A stretch of DNA of 64,000 bases, taken from assembly GCF_000264995.1 (NCBI RefSeq), contig NW_006767441.1, positions 390,255 to 454,254 on the forward strand. Direction: 5' to 3'. Made by a program: the position numbers and the translations under genes. Position 1 is the stretch's first letter, and the number at the start of each line of letters is the position of its first letter. Below are positions 54,878 through 64,000 of this stretch, one piece after another. The notes under the pieces are model-generated. The model ran no database searches and was not told the origin of the DNA. It was given only the letters and a program-made list of their open reading frames with translations. The stretch comes from Punctularia strigosozonata HHB-11173 SS5. Its lineage: Eukaryota > Basidiomycota > Agaricomycetes > Corticiales > Punctulariaceae.

Positions 54878-57252
54878 TCAATACCCCCTTTTCAACCGCT
54901 CGTTTTCCTCTCTCAACACCCGATTCTCCTCCCTCAGGCGCTCCATCTCCTCGCCGACGCCGCCGAGCGCCTCGCGAAGCTCGCTCTTCCACCCGCGGCC
55001 CATGCGGACGAGGTCGAGGTGGAGGCCCATCATCTCCGCCCGCGTCTCCTGCCGGAAATCCAACATCACGTCCTGGACGATCGACCGCAACAGCTCCTGC
55101 GCGCCGCTCGGAAGCCCCGGGCGCGAGGGCGAGGGTATCGGCAGGCCGTTCGGGCCGTGGCTGTTGCGCAACGGCGAGGGCACGGCCCAGTGCGGAACGG
55201 AGGCGCGCGGGGGGCGTGGCGAGATCTGCATCGAGGTTTCTCTCTGCGGCGGTGCGCCGACGACGACGACGTCGTCGCCGTCGTCCGCGTCTCCGTCTTC
55301 GTCGCTGTCGTCCGCGAACCCGACCCGGACGGCTCCGTCCGCTCCGTCTGCTTCCGCCTTGGCCCTCTCTTTGCCCTTCTCCGTATCCGGATCCGGCGGC
55401 GAGCCGAGCCCCAGCACGCCCAAGCTCATCTTCTTTGCCCGGCCGGCGGGCAGAGGCGTGACGGGGTCGTCCGACGGCGATGGCAAGTCGGGCGACGGGG
55501 TGCGGGTACTCGCACTCGACACAGCGCTACGCGTTCGGCGATGTTGCGGCGGCGCGGCTTCGATACGGTGGGCGGACGGGATGGGCGGGACGGGCGGAGG
55601 GGGTTCGCGCTCGCGGACCGTTCCTCGTCCGGACGATTTGGACGCGGTTGAGGACGAGCTACCGCTGGGCCGAATACGGTCGCGCGCCGAGGCGGAAGAT
55701 GTGGCGCGCGCCCTCGCGTCGGCCGGTTTGCCCTTGGTGGCAACGAGTCCGCTAGGCGGCGGGGACCGGGGTGTCGTTGACTCGTTCTCCTTCTTCGCGG
55801 TGCCCTTCAGCGCGGGACGCACGGCTTTGCCTGTCTTTGCAGAGGTGGACGTAGCTATGGCGCGTGTCAGTAAAGACATGAAGACTCAACCGATGCCAAG
55901 GCTGTCACGCTCACCTCGAGCGTTCGCGTTCCCAATGTCCTTGACGGGGAAGAGCACCTGAGGTGACTTGCTAACCGGTTCTGTTGCCTTCCTGGAACGC
56001 ACCGGGGTGATCGGCGTGCCCGTCGAGCCCTTCGACACGCTCGCGGCTAACCTGGCCGTGAGTGGCGATTGGGAGGAGGACGGTGCTCCACGTCGAGCGA
56101 GCGGTGATTTGGCGACCGCGGCAGAGCTGGTGCGGCTTGTAGACGGGCGCGGCGACTTGGCGTGCGGCGCGGACGCTCGCCGCGGTGCTGGGGACGCGAG
56201 GGTAGAGGTGGGTTTTCTGTCGACCGTCTTGGGAGGTGCTCGTGCCTTGCCCTGGCCCAAGCATCAGTGATGTGCGCGGAGAGTCGCAGGAAATGTGGTG
56301 CATACCTGAACGCAGATGGCTACGACCGGGACGGTGTCGCCTAGCGAGGTGGATGTCGGGGGCTTGTCCAACGCGCGCAGGTTCTGCACCAGCAGTCGCC
56401 CGTCGTGCGTCCCGAGCAGGATGGCGGAGCCGTCGGGAGCAAAGGCGATGCAAGAAGGTCGTTCGTTGAGAGGTATCGTCCGAACGATCCTGGCAGAGCG
56501 ACATCGTTAACGGAAGAATCGAAGCCTAGACTGTACGAGTGAACGTACCCGCGCTCTTTCTCAAGATCTGCAAGACAAAGGGCAGGCCCGCTGCAAGAAA
56601 GCGCTACTAGCGTCTTGCTGAACGGGCTGCATGATAGCCCGGTGATGTCGCCGGGAGCCGTGATGGTCCGAGCGGGAGCGGAAGGCTTCGTGGTATCGTA
56701 GACAAGGAGCTCTTTTCCAGCGATCACCAGCAGCCGCGTTCGCGTATGCGGATGGAAGACGCATGTAGTAACGACGGAGCTCGGGGGTAATCCGCGCAGG
56801 GTGATAAGGGAAGGAGGGTTATTCTGGATATCGTGGGCGACGACGGTCGTGGACGAAGCGGAGGCAAGGAGAGACAGGTCGTTGGAAAGAGAAAGCCCGA
56901 TTACGGGCGCCCTGTGTGCTGTAAATTCGTGGGCGAGCCTCCGGTTTTTTGCCTCGTATAGACATATTCGAGATCCAGAGCTGAAGATGATGGTTTCATC
57001 GTCGCGTGCCACCAGGCACGAGATCGGGTCTTCACTCGATTCTTGGTAAACCTCTCCAGCAAGTTCTCCTTCGGCATTATGTTGGGCGATTGACCTGGCG
57101 AAGGCAACAAAAAGGGCCTTGTTTGAGGGCGACCACGCCGCCGTGGTGGGTGTCTGCGAAAACGTTTGCGAGGGGGCCAGAGATTGCGGAGGAGATTTGA
57201 GCAACGAGGGAGAACAGAGGAGCACGGCTCCTTCGGTGACGGCGGCAAGCAT
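54878..57252 (-). CDS. WD40 protein, NEDD1/GCP-WD-like
   Basis: A multi-exon gene of about 720 aa. The N-terminal half is a WD40 propeller (AAWSPSNKALFVAFARS; GLSLSNDLSLLASASS; TCVFHPHTRTRLLVIAG; IAFAPDGSAILLGTHDGRL). The middle is a Ser/Pro/Arg-rich, disordered linker with several SP sites. The C-terminus is a helical, coiled-coil-like segment (ELLRSIVQDVMLDFRQETRA; LREENRVLREENERLKRGY). The propeller-linker-helix arrangement and the C-terminal helix match NEDD1, which recruits gamma-tubulin ring complexes to spindle poles and microtubules and is controlled by phosphorylation of its linker. The start MLAAVTEGAVLL at 57252 is an ATG. The assignment rests on layout and the C-terminal segment. 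Confidence 0.72.
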
Positions 57253-58380
57253 CGCCAGTGCCCTTGCTGTGATGTTGTCGAGGGAGGATGAGATGCGCGT
57301 TCAACGTCGAGCAAGAAGAATCATGTGACCGCGTTCTTCCAGGCGGAGATATCCGGGTGGTGCGTCTGTTCCCCTTTCCAGCGTTCGCGCTTGACCTGTC
57401 CTTGCACCGCTCAAAACGTGCGCCGTCATTACCTCACAATGAAGATGGAAACGAGTGATATCGCCCATCGTTCTGCATTACGTGGGTGCAGAGGATGGCT
57501 ACGACGTCGTCTACAGCGTCTGTAATGCTTTTACTCCGGCAGCAACAGTACCCATTCGCCGGGTCCTTGCACACCCGTAGCCGCTGAAATTTTCGCTCGC
57601 AGGCCAACGGACACGGTCAGATATATGAACGGCTTCGGGATCCACGTTCCAGATGCCCTCTTCGTGCGTATTGCATCCCCGATATAGGCCGTCCGAACAA
57701 ATGGACGTTCTGACGCTCGGGATAAGCGACAGTCTCAAGGCCATTCTGGTGGACTTCTGCCTCCCTCTCCGACGTTGAAGCGGTTATCGCTCGGAGAAGA
57801 TGGCGGTTTCTGATAGCAGCCGCCGCGACGGATCGGGATGCAGCCTCACCTCTTCCTGCGGGGGCGAGAGTGGTAGTGTCAGACATTCGGACTGCCTTAT
57901 CGTTGGCTCTGTCTGGTGGGTAAGGCCCCTGGATTGTTCGTGCACGCCGCGGAAGCTTTCTTTCGTCGTCATGGAATGCGCCAAGGCGGGCGATACGACG
58001 GAGGATTGGAAGCGCGGCTACAAGCGCCGTGAGCAAGCTTGTCGTTGCACGATGGTTTTTCGCACCTCTCGTATTGCGAGGTCTCAGTACGACGTCCATG
58101 TACATGCATATGTATCGTACAGACCGCGATGACGAGCCATCGCAAACAAAACATGTGTTTCCGTTCCACCGTCTGCTATCAAGGGGGCGGGCTGATGCCG
58201 TTAGTGCGCAACGAGGCACCCTCCCACACCTCGACGTCGGCGGCCCTCCATCAGTCATAAGTCGCCTGGACCGCCTGCCGACCATCCTGCTCGTCCAGCA
58301 GCCGCCCGTTTGCAGATTCACAATATCCCGTCCATCGCTCGGCAATATCACGGCCCCTTGGCAGAAGGATATTGCCGATC
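57253..58380. promoter_or_regulatory. Divergent intergenic region (NEDD1-like / charged protein)
   Basis: About 1.13 kb between divergent genes, expected to contain both promoters. A minus-strand open frame of about 222 codons (from ATG at 58285 to 57617) crosses it but lacks family resemblance and looks like chance in GC-rich DNA. Confidence 0.4.
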
Positions 58381-59513
58381 ATGCACCAGCAACAACAACC
58401 ACAACAGCTGCTCTTGGACTCCGCGTCTCTTGCACCTGCTGCTGCTGCGACGACGACGACGACACCAGCTCCCACCGTCGTGCCCATCCTCCGGCCTTCG
58501 AGCCCCTTCAGCAGCCGAACCCACCATCATCCCGCAGGCGGGCGCAGGTCCTCGCTCTACTCGGCCGTGCCCATCGAATACTCGCGCAAGACGCTCTCCG
58601 AAGAGTTCAAACGTAAGCGCACCCGGCCTCTGCCTCTATACTCTCCACTGACTCATCCCCTCCAGGACTCTCGCTGCCCGTATTACCGGCGGACCACAGG
58701 AGCGCATCCATGCCTGAAGCGCTCTCCTCGCTGCCCCAGCTGGCCACCGGCCGCGCCCCGTCGTCGTCGTGCTCGTCATCGTCCGAATCGTCCTCCGCCA
58801 CGCTGGCCGCCGAGTCGACCGCGACGAGCAGCAGCACGCTCCAGCTCCCCGCCGTCCCGAGCACCGACACCGTCTCCAACCTCTCCACTCGGTCGCTGCC
58901 CCCTGCCACGACGAAGACCGCCCTGCCCCAGTGCACGTTCCGGACCATCTCCTTCGCGCCCTTACCGGTGATGGAGCCCCGGAAGCGGACGTCGAGCGTC
59001 CAGCTCGGCGTGGCCGCGCGTTCGCGCATGCTGGCCGAACGGAGGCAGCGCCGGATGGCGCAGGAGGCGGCCGAGTACGGCCCCGGCTACGGCGAGGCGG
59101 CGGCGGAGATCGAGCAGGCGGAGGCGCTCGCCGCGCGGAAGCGGCGGATGCGCGACCAGCAGGCGGAGACGGTCGTCGCGGAAGAGGTGCAGAAGAGCAA
59201 GGAGGACCGGCAGGAGCGGGAAGACGAGGAGGCCGAGGCGGAGGAGGAGGAGGATCCGATCGCGGCGTGCGCGCGCTTCTTGAAGAAGCGGTTCGCGTCG
59301 CTGCGGGGCAAGCGGCGGAGCTCGAGCAAGCCGAGGGCGGTCGGCGGTGGGGCGGGGGAGAAGGAGGAGGTGCCGCCGCCGCCGCTGCCGATATTGACGA
59401 GGAGGGACTCGGGACAGCAGCCGCCAGAACCCGTAGGAGGCGCCAAGGACCGTTGGGTCGCCGAACCCGAAGAGCTCAAGATCGCGACGCCCGTGGCCGT
59501 CGCCGTAACATGA
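58381..59513 (+). CDS. Uncharacterised Agaricomycete protein with charged helical region
   Basis: Two exons (58381-58612 and 58666-59513; 53-nt intron, phase closes as C+GA = Arg) give 359 aa. The N-terminus has Gln and Thr runs (MHQQQQPQQLLL; TTTTTPAPT). A conserved-looking core is CTFRTISFAPLPVMEPRKR followed by LGVAARSRMLAERRQRRMAQ. A long acidic/basic helical stretch follows (EDRQEREDEEAEAEEEEDP), then FLKKRFASLRGKRRSSSKPR. No enzyme motif, signal peptide or membrane segment is visible. The composition suggests a nuclear or scaffold protein, but I cannot assign a function. Confidence 0.65.
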
Positions 59514-60483
59514 AGGCGACGCATCCTCCTTCTTTCTCTTATATATATTCGTTTCACGACACATTCACGCATGGATTCTCTGCCCTCGGGCTCTCTACGC
59601 AAACTCTCGCATTTCACTCGTTCCAGCATATCGTACGCGCATCATGCCTCGGACCTTCTTTTCCCGTCGCCGCATCGTAATCGTCGTCCGCGTTTATAGC
59701 CTCGACGGTCCCTTTTCTTTTTCTCTCTCAGCACCATACAGACATAGCAAGAGACGACATAGATACCACCCATGGCCCCATAGTTTAACGTATCAGAAAC
59801 TAAGTACGGGCTGGAATAGATACAGCGCAATGACGCGCGATTTCATTTTGACAACGACCGAGCGAGAGGTGAAAGGGACCGGTCGGATCACCAGGGATAC
59901 GCTGAACAAAGGAAAGGCACGCGCAACGCTGGATCCTGCAAACAGCCGGGGATAGGTACCCGCAACAATATCCACCGCAAGAGAGTCGGTATATACCCGG
60001 CCACCCAGCGCCCACGCCAGCCACCGCCTCTTCCTCGCCGTCGTCCACAACGTCGTCTGTCCTTTCCCCCCGCCTCCCGACGCCCCGTCGAGCTCGCGGC
60101 GCACCGATCATCGTGCCCATCTCCAGGCTGTGCTGGTCGCCTTGGCCCGGTCCACCTTGATGCGATAGCTGCATTACTTCGTTCCCATCATCAAACAAGC
60201 TGTCTCGGTCCCCAACTACACCCTCGTGCTCGCCCACTCCGCCCAACTCGGTCGCTGGTTGACGTCCCCCCACCACGTCCTTCTTCCCTCTCCTCTCCGC
60301 TCCGCTCTTCGTTCGACACGAACGTCCCCTGTCCGTACCCGCTGAACGAAACAACCACCACTTGCTACGCCCCACGCTCTTTGTTCCGGCCGCCCAGGCA
60401 ATCCGGTCGCACCTCCTGTCGACCGTCATACCCATCCACTCATATATCTGTCTTCAAACAAGTCATCTATTATTCCCCCCGAT
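59514..60483. promoter_or_regulatory. Intergenic region and CT-rich promoter of the SH3 membrane protein
   Basis: About 970 bp. The left side should be the 3' UTR of the previous gene. The right side has a pyrimidine-rich stretch (60270-60310), common in fungal promoters. No exon or repeat was recognised. Confidence 0.45.
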
Positions 60484-61758
60484 ATGCACGCGCGACGCTC
60501 TCCTGCCGGGCGGGCCCGTCACGCAGATGCGAAAAGGAGACTCCCCAACGCGCCCTTCGCCCGCCGCGCGGCGGCCCCGGTCGCGGTCGATCCCCAGGAG
60601 CTCGCCGTGACCATCACCACCGTCGCGGTCGTGACCGTCCACCCAGGCCAGACGACCACGTCCACCCAGTCGGCCGCCTCCACCTCCACCGCGACCGTCA
60701 CCGTCGGCGCCCCCACCGCGACCTCCTCTCCCGCACCCGTTACCCAGAGCACGCAACCCGCGACGTCCTCCGTCGTCCAGACCTCGGCAACGAGCACGAG
60801 CACCACTCTCGCCTCGACATCTAGCGCGACGAGCACCAGCACCAGCACCAGCACGCTCGCGGCGGGCACGTCCACCACCCCGCTGAGCACCGCCTCGCTT
60901 ACCACGCCCGCCGTCGGTTCCAGCACAAGCACCCTCCCGAGCTCGTCCGCCACCTCAGCGGGCTCCACCGGCGCGACCGAGACGCACGGCAGCAAAGTGC
61001 CCGCTGCCGCGATCGCCGTCCCCGTCGTCCTCGGCATCCTCGCCCTGCTCGCCATCAACTTTTTCTGGATCCGCAAGCGCTACATCCGCACCCGCCAGAG
61101 CAAGCGCGCGACGTGGGCCGCCGGTCCCGGCGCCGCGTCCTACCTCAAGACCGGCGATGGGGCGGCGACGACCACCGCCCCCGGCCTGGAAAGCTATTTC
61201 GCGAACGGCGGAGAGAAGGCGGCGCCCGCGCCCTACACGTTTGCACCGCCGGCGGCGCCCGTCATCCCGCAGCAGCAGCAGCAGCCGTACGCGTTCGCAC
61301 CGACGCCCGTGCCGCAGCCCCCGGCGGCGTCGTACAACAACCCGCCCCCGCCCCCGCCGACGGTGCCCACCATCCCCTCAGCCATCCCGGCCGTCCTCCG
61401 CCCAGGCTCTCCCTCGCCTTCCTTGCGTCCCGTCACCCCGGCGGCCCCCGCTAGCCCGCTGCCCGCGCCCTCCCCGGCGCTCTCGTTCGTCGGCGCACCG
61501 GCACCGGCGACAGGCGCAGGCGCCGCCGTGGTCCGCTGCACGTTCATCCCTAGCCTGCCGGACGAGCTCCAGATCGCGACGGGCGAGAACGTCCGGATCC
61601 TGGCCGAGTACGACGACGGCTGGGGCCTCTGCCAGAACGCGCGCGGCGAGCAGGGCATGGTCCCGCTCGAATGCCTCGAGCGCGCGGGCGCCAATGCCGG
61701 CGCGCCGGGAGACTGGCGCCAGTCCCGCCGCGCGAGCAGCCTCCGCGCCGGCGTCTGA
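60484..61758 (+). CDS. Ser/Thr-rich single-pass membrane protein with C-terminal SH3 domain
   Basis: A single exon of 424 aa. The N-terminal 165 residues are Thr/Ser/Ala-rich, with TSTSTSTSTL-like runs, as in O-glycosylated ectodomains. One helix (AAAIAVPVVLGILALLAINF) is followed by a basic stop-transfer RKRYIRTRQSKR. A Pro/Ala/Gln-rich linker leads to an SH3 domain at about residues 345-400: RCTFIPSLPDELQIATGENV with the ALYDY-like start replaced by CTFIPS, RILAEYDDGWGLCQN and QGMVPLECLE. The layout resembles the fungal osmosensor Sho1 in having a membrane anchor and a cytosolic SH3, but Sho1 has four helices. A second related gene lies 1.5 kb downstream in opposite orientation. A signalling-scaffold role at the cell surface is inferred. 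Confidence 0.8.
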   Translation: MHARRSPAGRARHADAKRRLPNAPFARRAAAPVAVDPQELAVTITTVAVVTVHPGQTTTSTQSAASTSTATVTVGAPTATSSPAPVTQSTQPATSSVVQTSATSTSTTLASTSSATSTSTSTSTLAAGTSTTPLSTASLTTPAVGSSTSTLPSSSATSAGSTGATETHGSKVPAAAIAVPVVLGILALLAINFFWIRKRYIRTRQSKRATWAAGPGAASYLKTGDGAATTTAPGLESYFANGGEKAAPAPYTFAPPAAPVIPQQQQQPYAFAPTPVPQPPAASYNNPPPPPPTVPTIPSAIPAVLRPGSPSPSLRPVTPAAPASPLPAPSPALSFVGAPAPATGAGAAVVRCTFIPSLPDELQIATGENVRILAEYDDGWGLCQNARGEQGMVPLECLERAGANAGAPGDWRQSRRASSLRAGV

Positions 61759-63299
61759 TCGTGTGCGTGTGGCTTTGGCTTTTCGTGCGTTTTCCCCCTG
61801 CGTGTCGTCGTTGGTTGAGGGTTTTGTAGGACACTTAGGTGAGCGTAGACCGATCCAGTGTGATGTTGCAGTGGTCTGACTGTGTACATGCAGATGTTGG
61901 CCGGGCGTATCTGCTCCTTGTACCTTTTGATATCTTTTTTCGCGGTATCAATTCAATGCCTTAGTTGCTTGCCATTTGGTAGAGCGCAGCGCGCGGGATG
62001 GACGATTCGTTTGGGTGTTTTCATTCGCGAACTATTTCGTGTTGTCAGCCATGCGCGGTATTGTATGTCCCCCCATTATTTTGATATTTACAATGTACGT
62101 CTCAGCTTCATTGCCTCACGCGTTGTACCCTTCACCCAACAGAGGCTTTACAATGCGTACGAGCCCAGAGCGGTGACCATAATGGAGCATCTATATGATA
62201 CTCTTTGGTGTTGGAGGCAGACCACCGGGTCTAAGTATCCACACATGGACGGCATCGCAGAATCGTCTGAATGACTTGTTCAAGCTCAGATCTCATTACC
62301 CATAGTTCATCATCGATCCAGGACTATATATAATGCGACTTGTCCCTCCTCGGGCGCCTCTACAATGATCGTAGCCACTGGGAGCATTCAGCTGCGAGCG
62401 TACCACCGGGGCCGAAATTACCGATGTCAAGGCGGCCGCAGCGTCAGACCGGAGCAGATGGGGAACAATGTCCTTGGTACTTAACACACGGCGGGCGCAT
62501 CAGGTGTGCAGCGACTGTCATCAAGAAAAGGCACATGGGCGAGCGCGTGCAAGATCCGAAGCAACAAGAAAGGGAGCACATGATGCCGCTGGCGCATCCA
62601 TCAGAGGCGCATCTAACGGCGCCGTCGGGTAGGTCGGGCCCGCGGAAATATACGCACGCACGAATCCACGCATCACGCACGACAATGCGGAGTAGAACAG
62701 AGGCCTAATGAGCACAGTTGCGATTGAGCCGATACATGCGTACAGAGCAGAGGGTTGCCGGAGAGGCGGGTGCGGGGCTAGCTACAACACGAGTGTCCCC
62801 CTAGTGTCCATGGCGATACAGTTATAATGCCGTCTGAAGCTGGCTAGCAGCAGCGAATGCGAATCTGAAGGGCAGCGCGCGTCTTGAAGGACGCGGGACT
62901 AGCCGCGTCGCGCGCTGCAGTGCGAGGGAGGACCGGTCGAGCCAGCGTCGTTCTCGTGAGCGTGATGTCGGTGCGGGGACGAGGGCGATTTGAGAGCGAG
63001 CTGAGGGCGACCTTCCGTCGGAGCCAAAGGGCTAGGCGGGATAAATAACGATGCCAATAACATGGGACTAAATGGGCCCAGGACACACTGCAACGAGGGA
63101 GGATCAGATTTCACGCTTGTCTCGAGCAGGAAGCGTCACTTACTATGATAGCGAATAAATATACTATGGTGTGGAACGAATGGATAGGTTAAGAAACCTG
63201 TTGGGCCTGTCATGAGGGACAGGAATCCGGTGCTAGACGTGGCAGGGGTCGGCGAAAGGCGTGATGGTCATGACAGGTGGACGTGAAGAGCACCGAGCA
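61759..63299. other. Intergenic between convergent SH3 genes, nothing recognised
   Basis: About 1.54 kb. A 130-codon frame at 61882-62274 overlaps the expected 3' UTR and is not convincing. No repeat or RNA gene was recognised. Confidence 0.45.
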
Positions 63300-64000
63300 T
63301 CACTTTTGCCGGCCCTTGAAGGAGAATGCCCTCTGCTTTGGTTGTGCGGGTTGCCGCTCCGCCAGACAGAAGCGGGGGACGACGCCCTTGGCAGCGCCTC
63401 CTCGGCTAACCAAGCACCAGCCGTCCTCGTATTCCTCCAAGAGACGGAGGCTCTCCCCCAACTCGATAGCGAGTTCGTCATCGAGAGAGGGGACGAAGAC
63501 CTGGATCACCGTCATCGTGCGAGGTAATCGTTTAACGTCCGCCGAGGATCCGGCGCTGATACGCGTGATGAACTTGGTCTTTTGAGGAGAGGGCGAGCCG
63601 GGCGCGAACGACGTCGAGCGTTGCGGGCTGGCCACTGGCGCGGGGATGGAGTCGTCATCAGGGATGAACTTGAGCTTGAGGGAGGCGGGCGGCGTCGGCG
63701 GCGGCGGAGAAGGCAGTCTAGCTTGAGGAGGGGGAGGGGGAGGAGGCAGCGCGCGGGAGGCGGTAGTGTGGTCGTCGGAGCTGGCGTACGACGGCGGCGG
63801 TGACGGTTCGCCCGCTCGTGAGACGCCCATGGGCATGTCCTTCTTTTCCAGCATCATGCGGGTCTTTGACATCGGGCGCACGGCGGGTTCAGGGACTTTA
63901 ACAGCAGCTCCTGACGGGCGCGTCCAAGGCTTGATCTGGGGAACCCAGGCGGCGCCGGTGCTAGGCGACGGCGGGGGAGGAGGGACGAGCACGACCTGCC
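63300..64000 (-). CDS. SH3-domain protein, C-terminal part (cut by the window end)
   Basis: An open frame of about 233 codons runs into the right window edge, so the 5' part is missing. The visible part is Pro-rich (PPPPPSPS; RALPPPPPPPQARLPSPPPP), then SLKLKFIPDDDS, and ends with an SH3 domain (MTVIQVFVPSLDDELAIELG; LLEEYEDGWCLVSR; AAKGVVPRFCLAE) and a basic tail RAFSFKGRQK. The SH3 domain is clearly related to that of the gene at 60484 (shared PSL-DEL, G-E--R-L-EY-DGW, KGVVP/QGMVP). A membrane segment upstream of the window edge is likely by analogy. There is no ATG in the visible frame near the edge; it begins outside. Confidence 0.75.
   Translation of the reverse strand, partial: QVVLVPPPPPSPSTGAAWVPQIKPWTRPSGAAVKVPEPAVRPMSKTRMMLEKKDMPMGVSRAGEPSPPPSYASSDDHTTASRALPPPPPPPQARLPSPPPPTPPASLKLKFIPDDDSIPAPVASPQRSTSFAPGSPSPQKTKFITRISAGSSADVKRLPRTMTVIQVFVPSLDDELAIELGESLRLLEEYEDGWCLVSRGGAAKGVVPRFCLAERQPAQPKQRAFSFKGRQK

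Noticed and set aside
54739-55961. Several long plus-strand frames
   Set aside because: They are Arg/Pro/Ser-biased shadows of the GC-rich NEDD1-like coding region on the other strand.
57617-58285. About 222-codon minus-strand frame
   Set aside because: Lies in a divergent promoter region, no family resemblance, Arg-rich composition as expected for chance in GC-rich DNA.
58769-59680. 303-codon plus-strand frame overlapping the charged protein
   Set aside because: Gly/Arg-rich shift-frame shadow of the real frame, which splices in phase from an ATG exon.
61882-62274. 130-codon frame after the SH3 membrane gene
   Set aside because: Falls in the expected 3' UTR and has no domain or codon pattern like the neighbouring genes.

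Overview
The window is nuclear DNA of a filamentous basidiomycete, most likely an Agaricomycete. The evidence is gene density, many spliceosomal introns of about 50-60 nt, and several families typical of or restricted to this group (a DUF6535 protein, a trichodiene synthase-like terpene cyclase, a DUF7598-like four-helix membrane protein, Ser/Thr-rich single-pass membrane proteins with SH3 tails). It is a draft assembly with one run of N (40279-40666).

Left part (1-38 kb), mostly conserved housekeeping genes. It opens with a tRNA-Ser(AGA) gene followed by a tandem array of tRNA 3' halves. Then come an MSS116-like DEAD-box helicase (-), TAP42 (+), the Rag GTPase GTR1 (-), a TMEM69/DUF3429 mitochondrial membrane protein (-), a secreted M28 aminopeptidase (-), AHA1 with an unusual membrane tail (-), septin CDC10 (-), a DNF-type P4-ATPase flippase (+), FAN1 nuclease (-), a Rad5/SHPRH-like SNF2 ATPase (-), PAM17 (+), a Ser/Thr-rich membrane protein (+), a four-helix membrane protein (-) and IML1/DEPDC5 (+). 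TAP42, GTR1 and IML1 all act in TORC1 nutrient signalling; FAN1 and the SNF2 ATPase are adjacent and probably both genome-maintenance genes.

Middle (38-49 kb), gene-poor. It holds a young Mutator-like DNA transposon at 39797-41928 with perfect 217-bp terminal inverted repeats and a 9-bp target duplication. Its interior carries two tRNA-like Pol III modules and what looks like a captured host exon. The assembly gap lies inside it, between two identical 482-bp stretches, so the element is probably about 1.26 kb and partly duplicated by mistake. A PCL-type cyclin (+) and a mitochondrial tRNA(Ile)-lysidine synthase (-) follow.

Right part (49-64 kb), more lineage-specific. It has a DUF6535 gene with a nearby fragment of a relative, a trichodiene synthase-like gene without an obvious biosynthetic cluster, a NEDD1-like WD40 protein, an uncharacterised charged protein, a membrane-anchored SH3 protein and, cut by the window end, a second related SH3 protein.

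Exon limits were worked out by eye from GT/AG sites, reading phase and family similarity; they are given where phase closes cleanly and are otherwise approximate.
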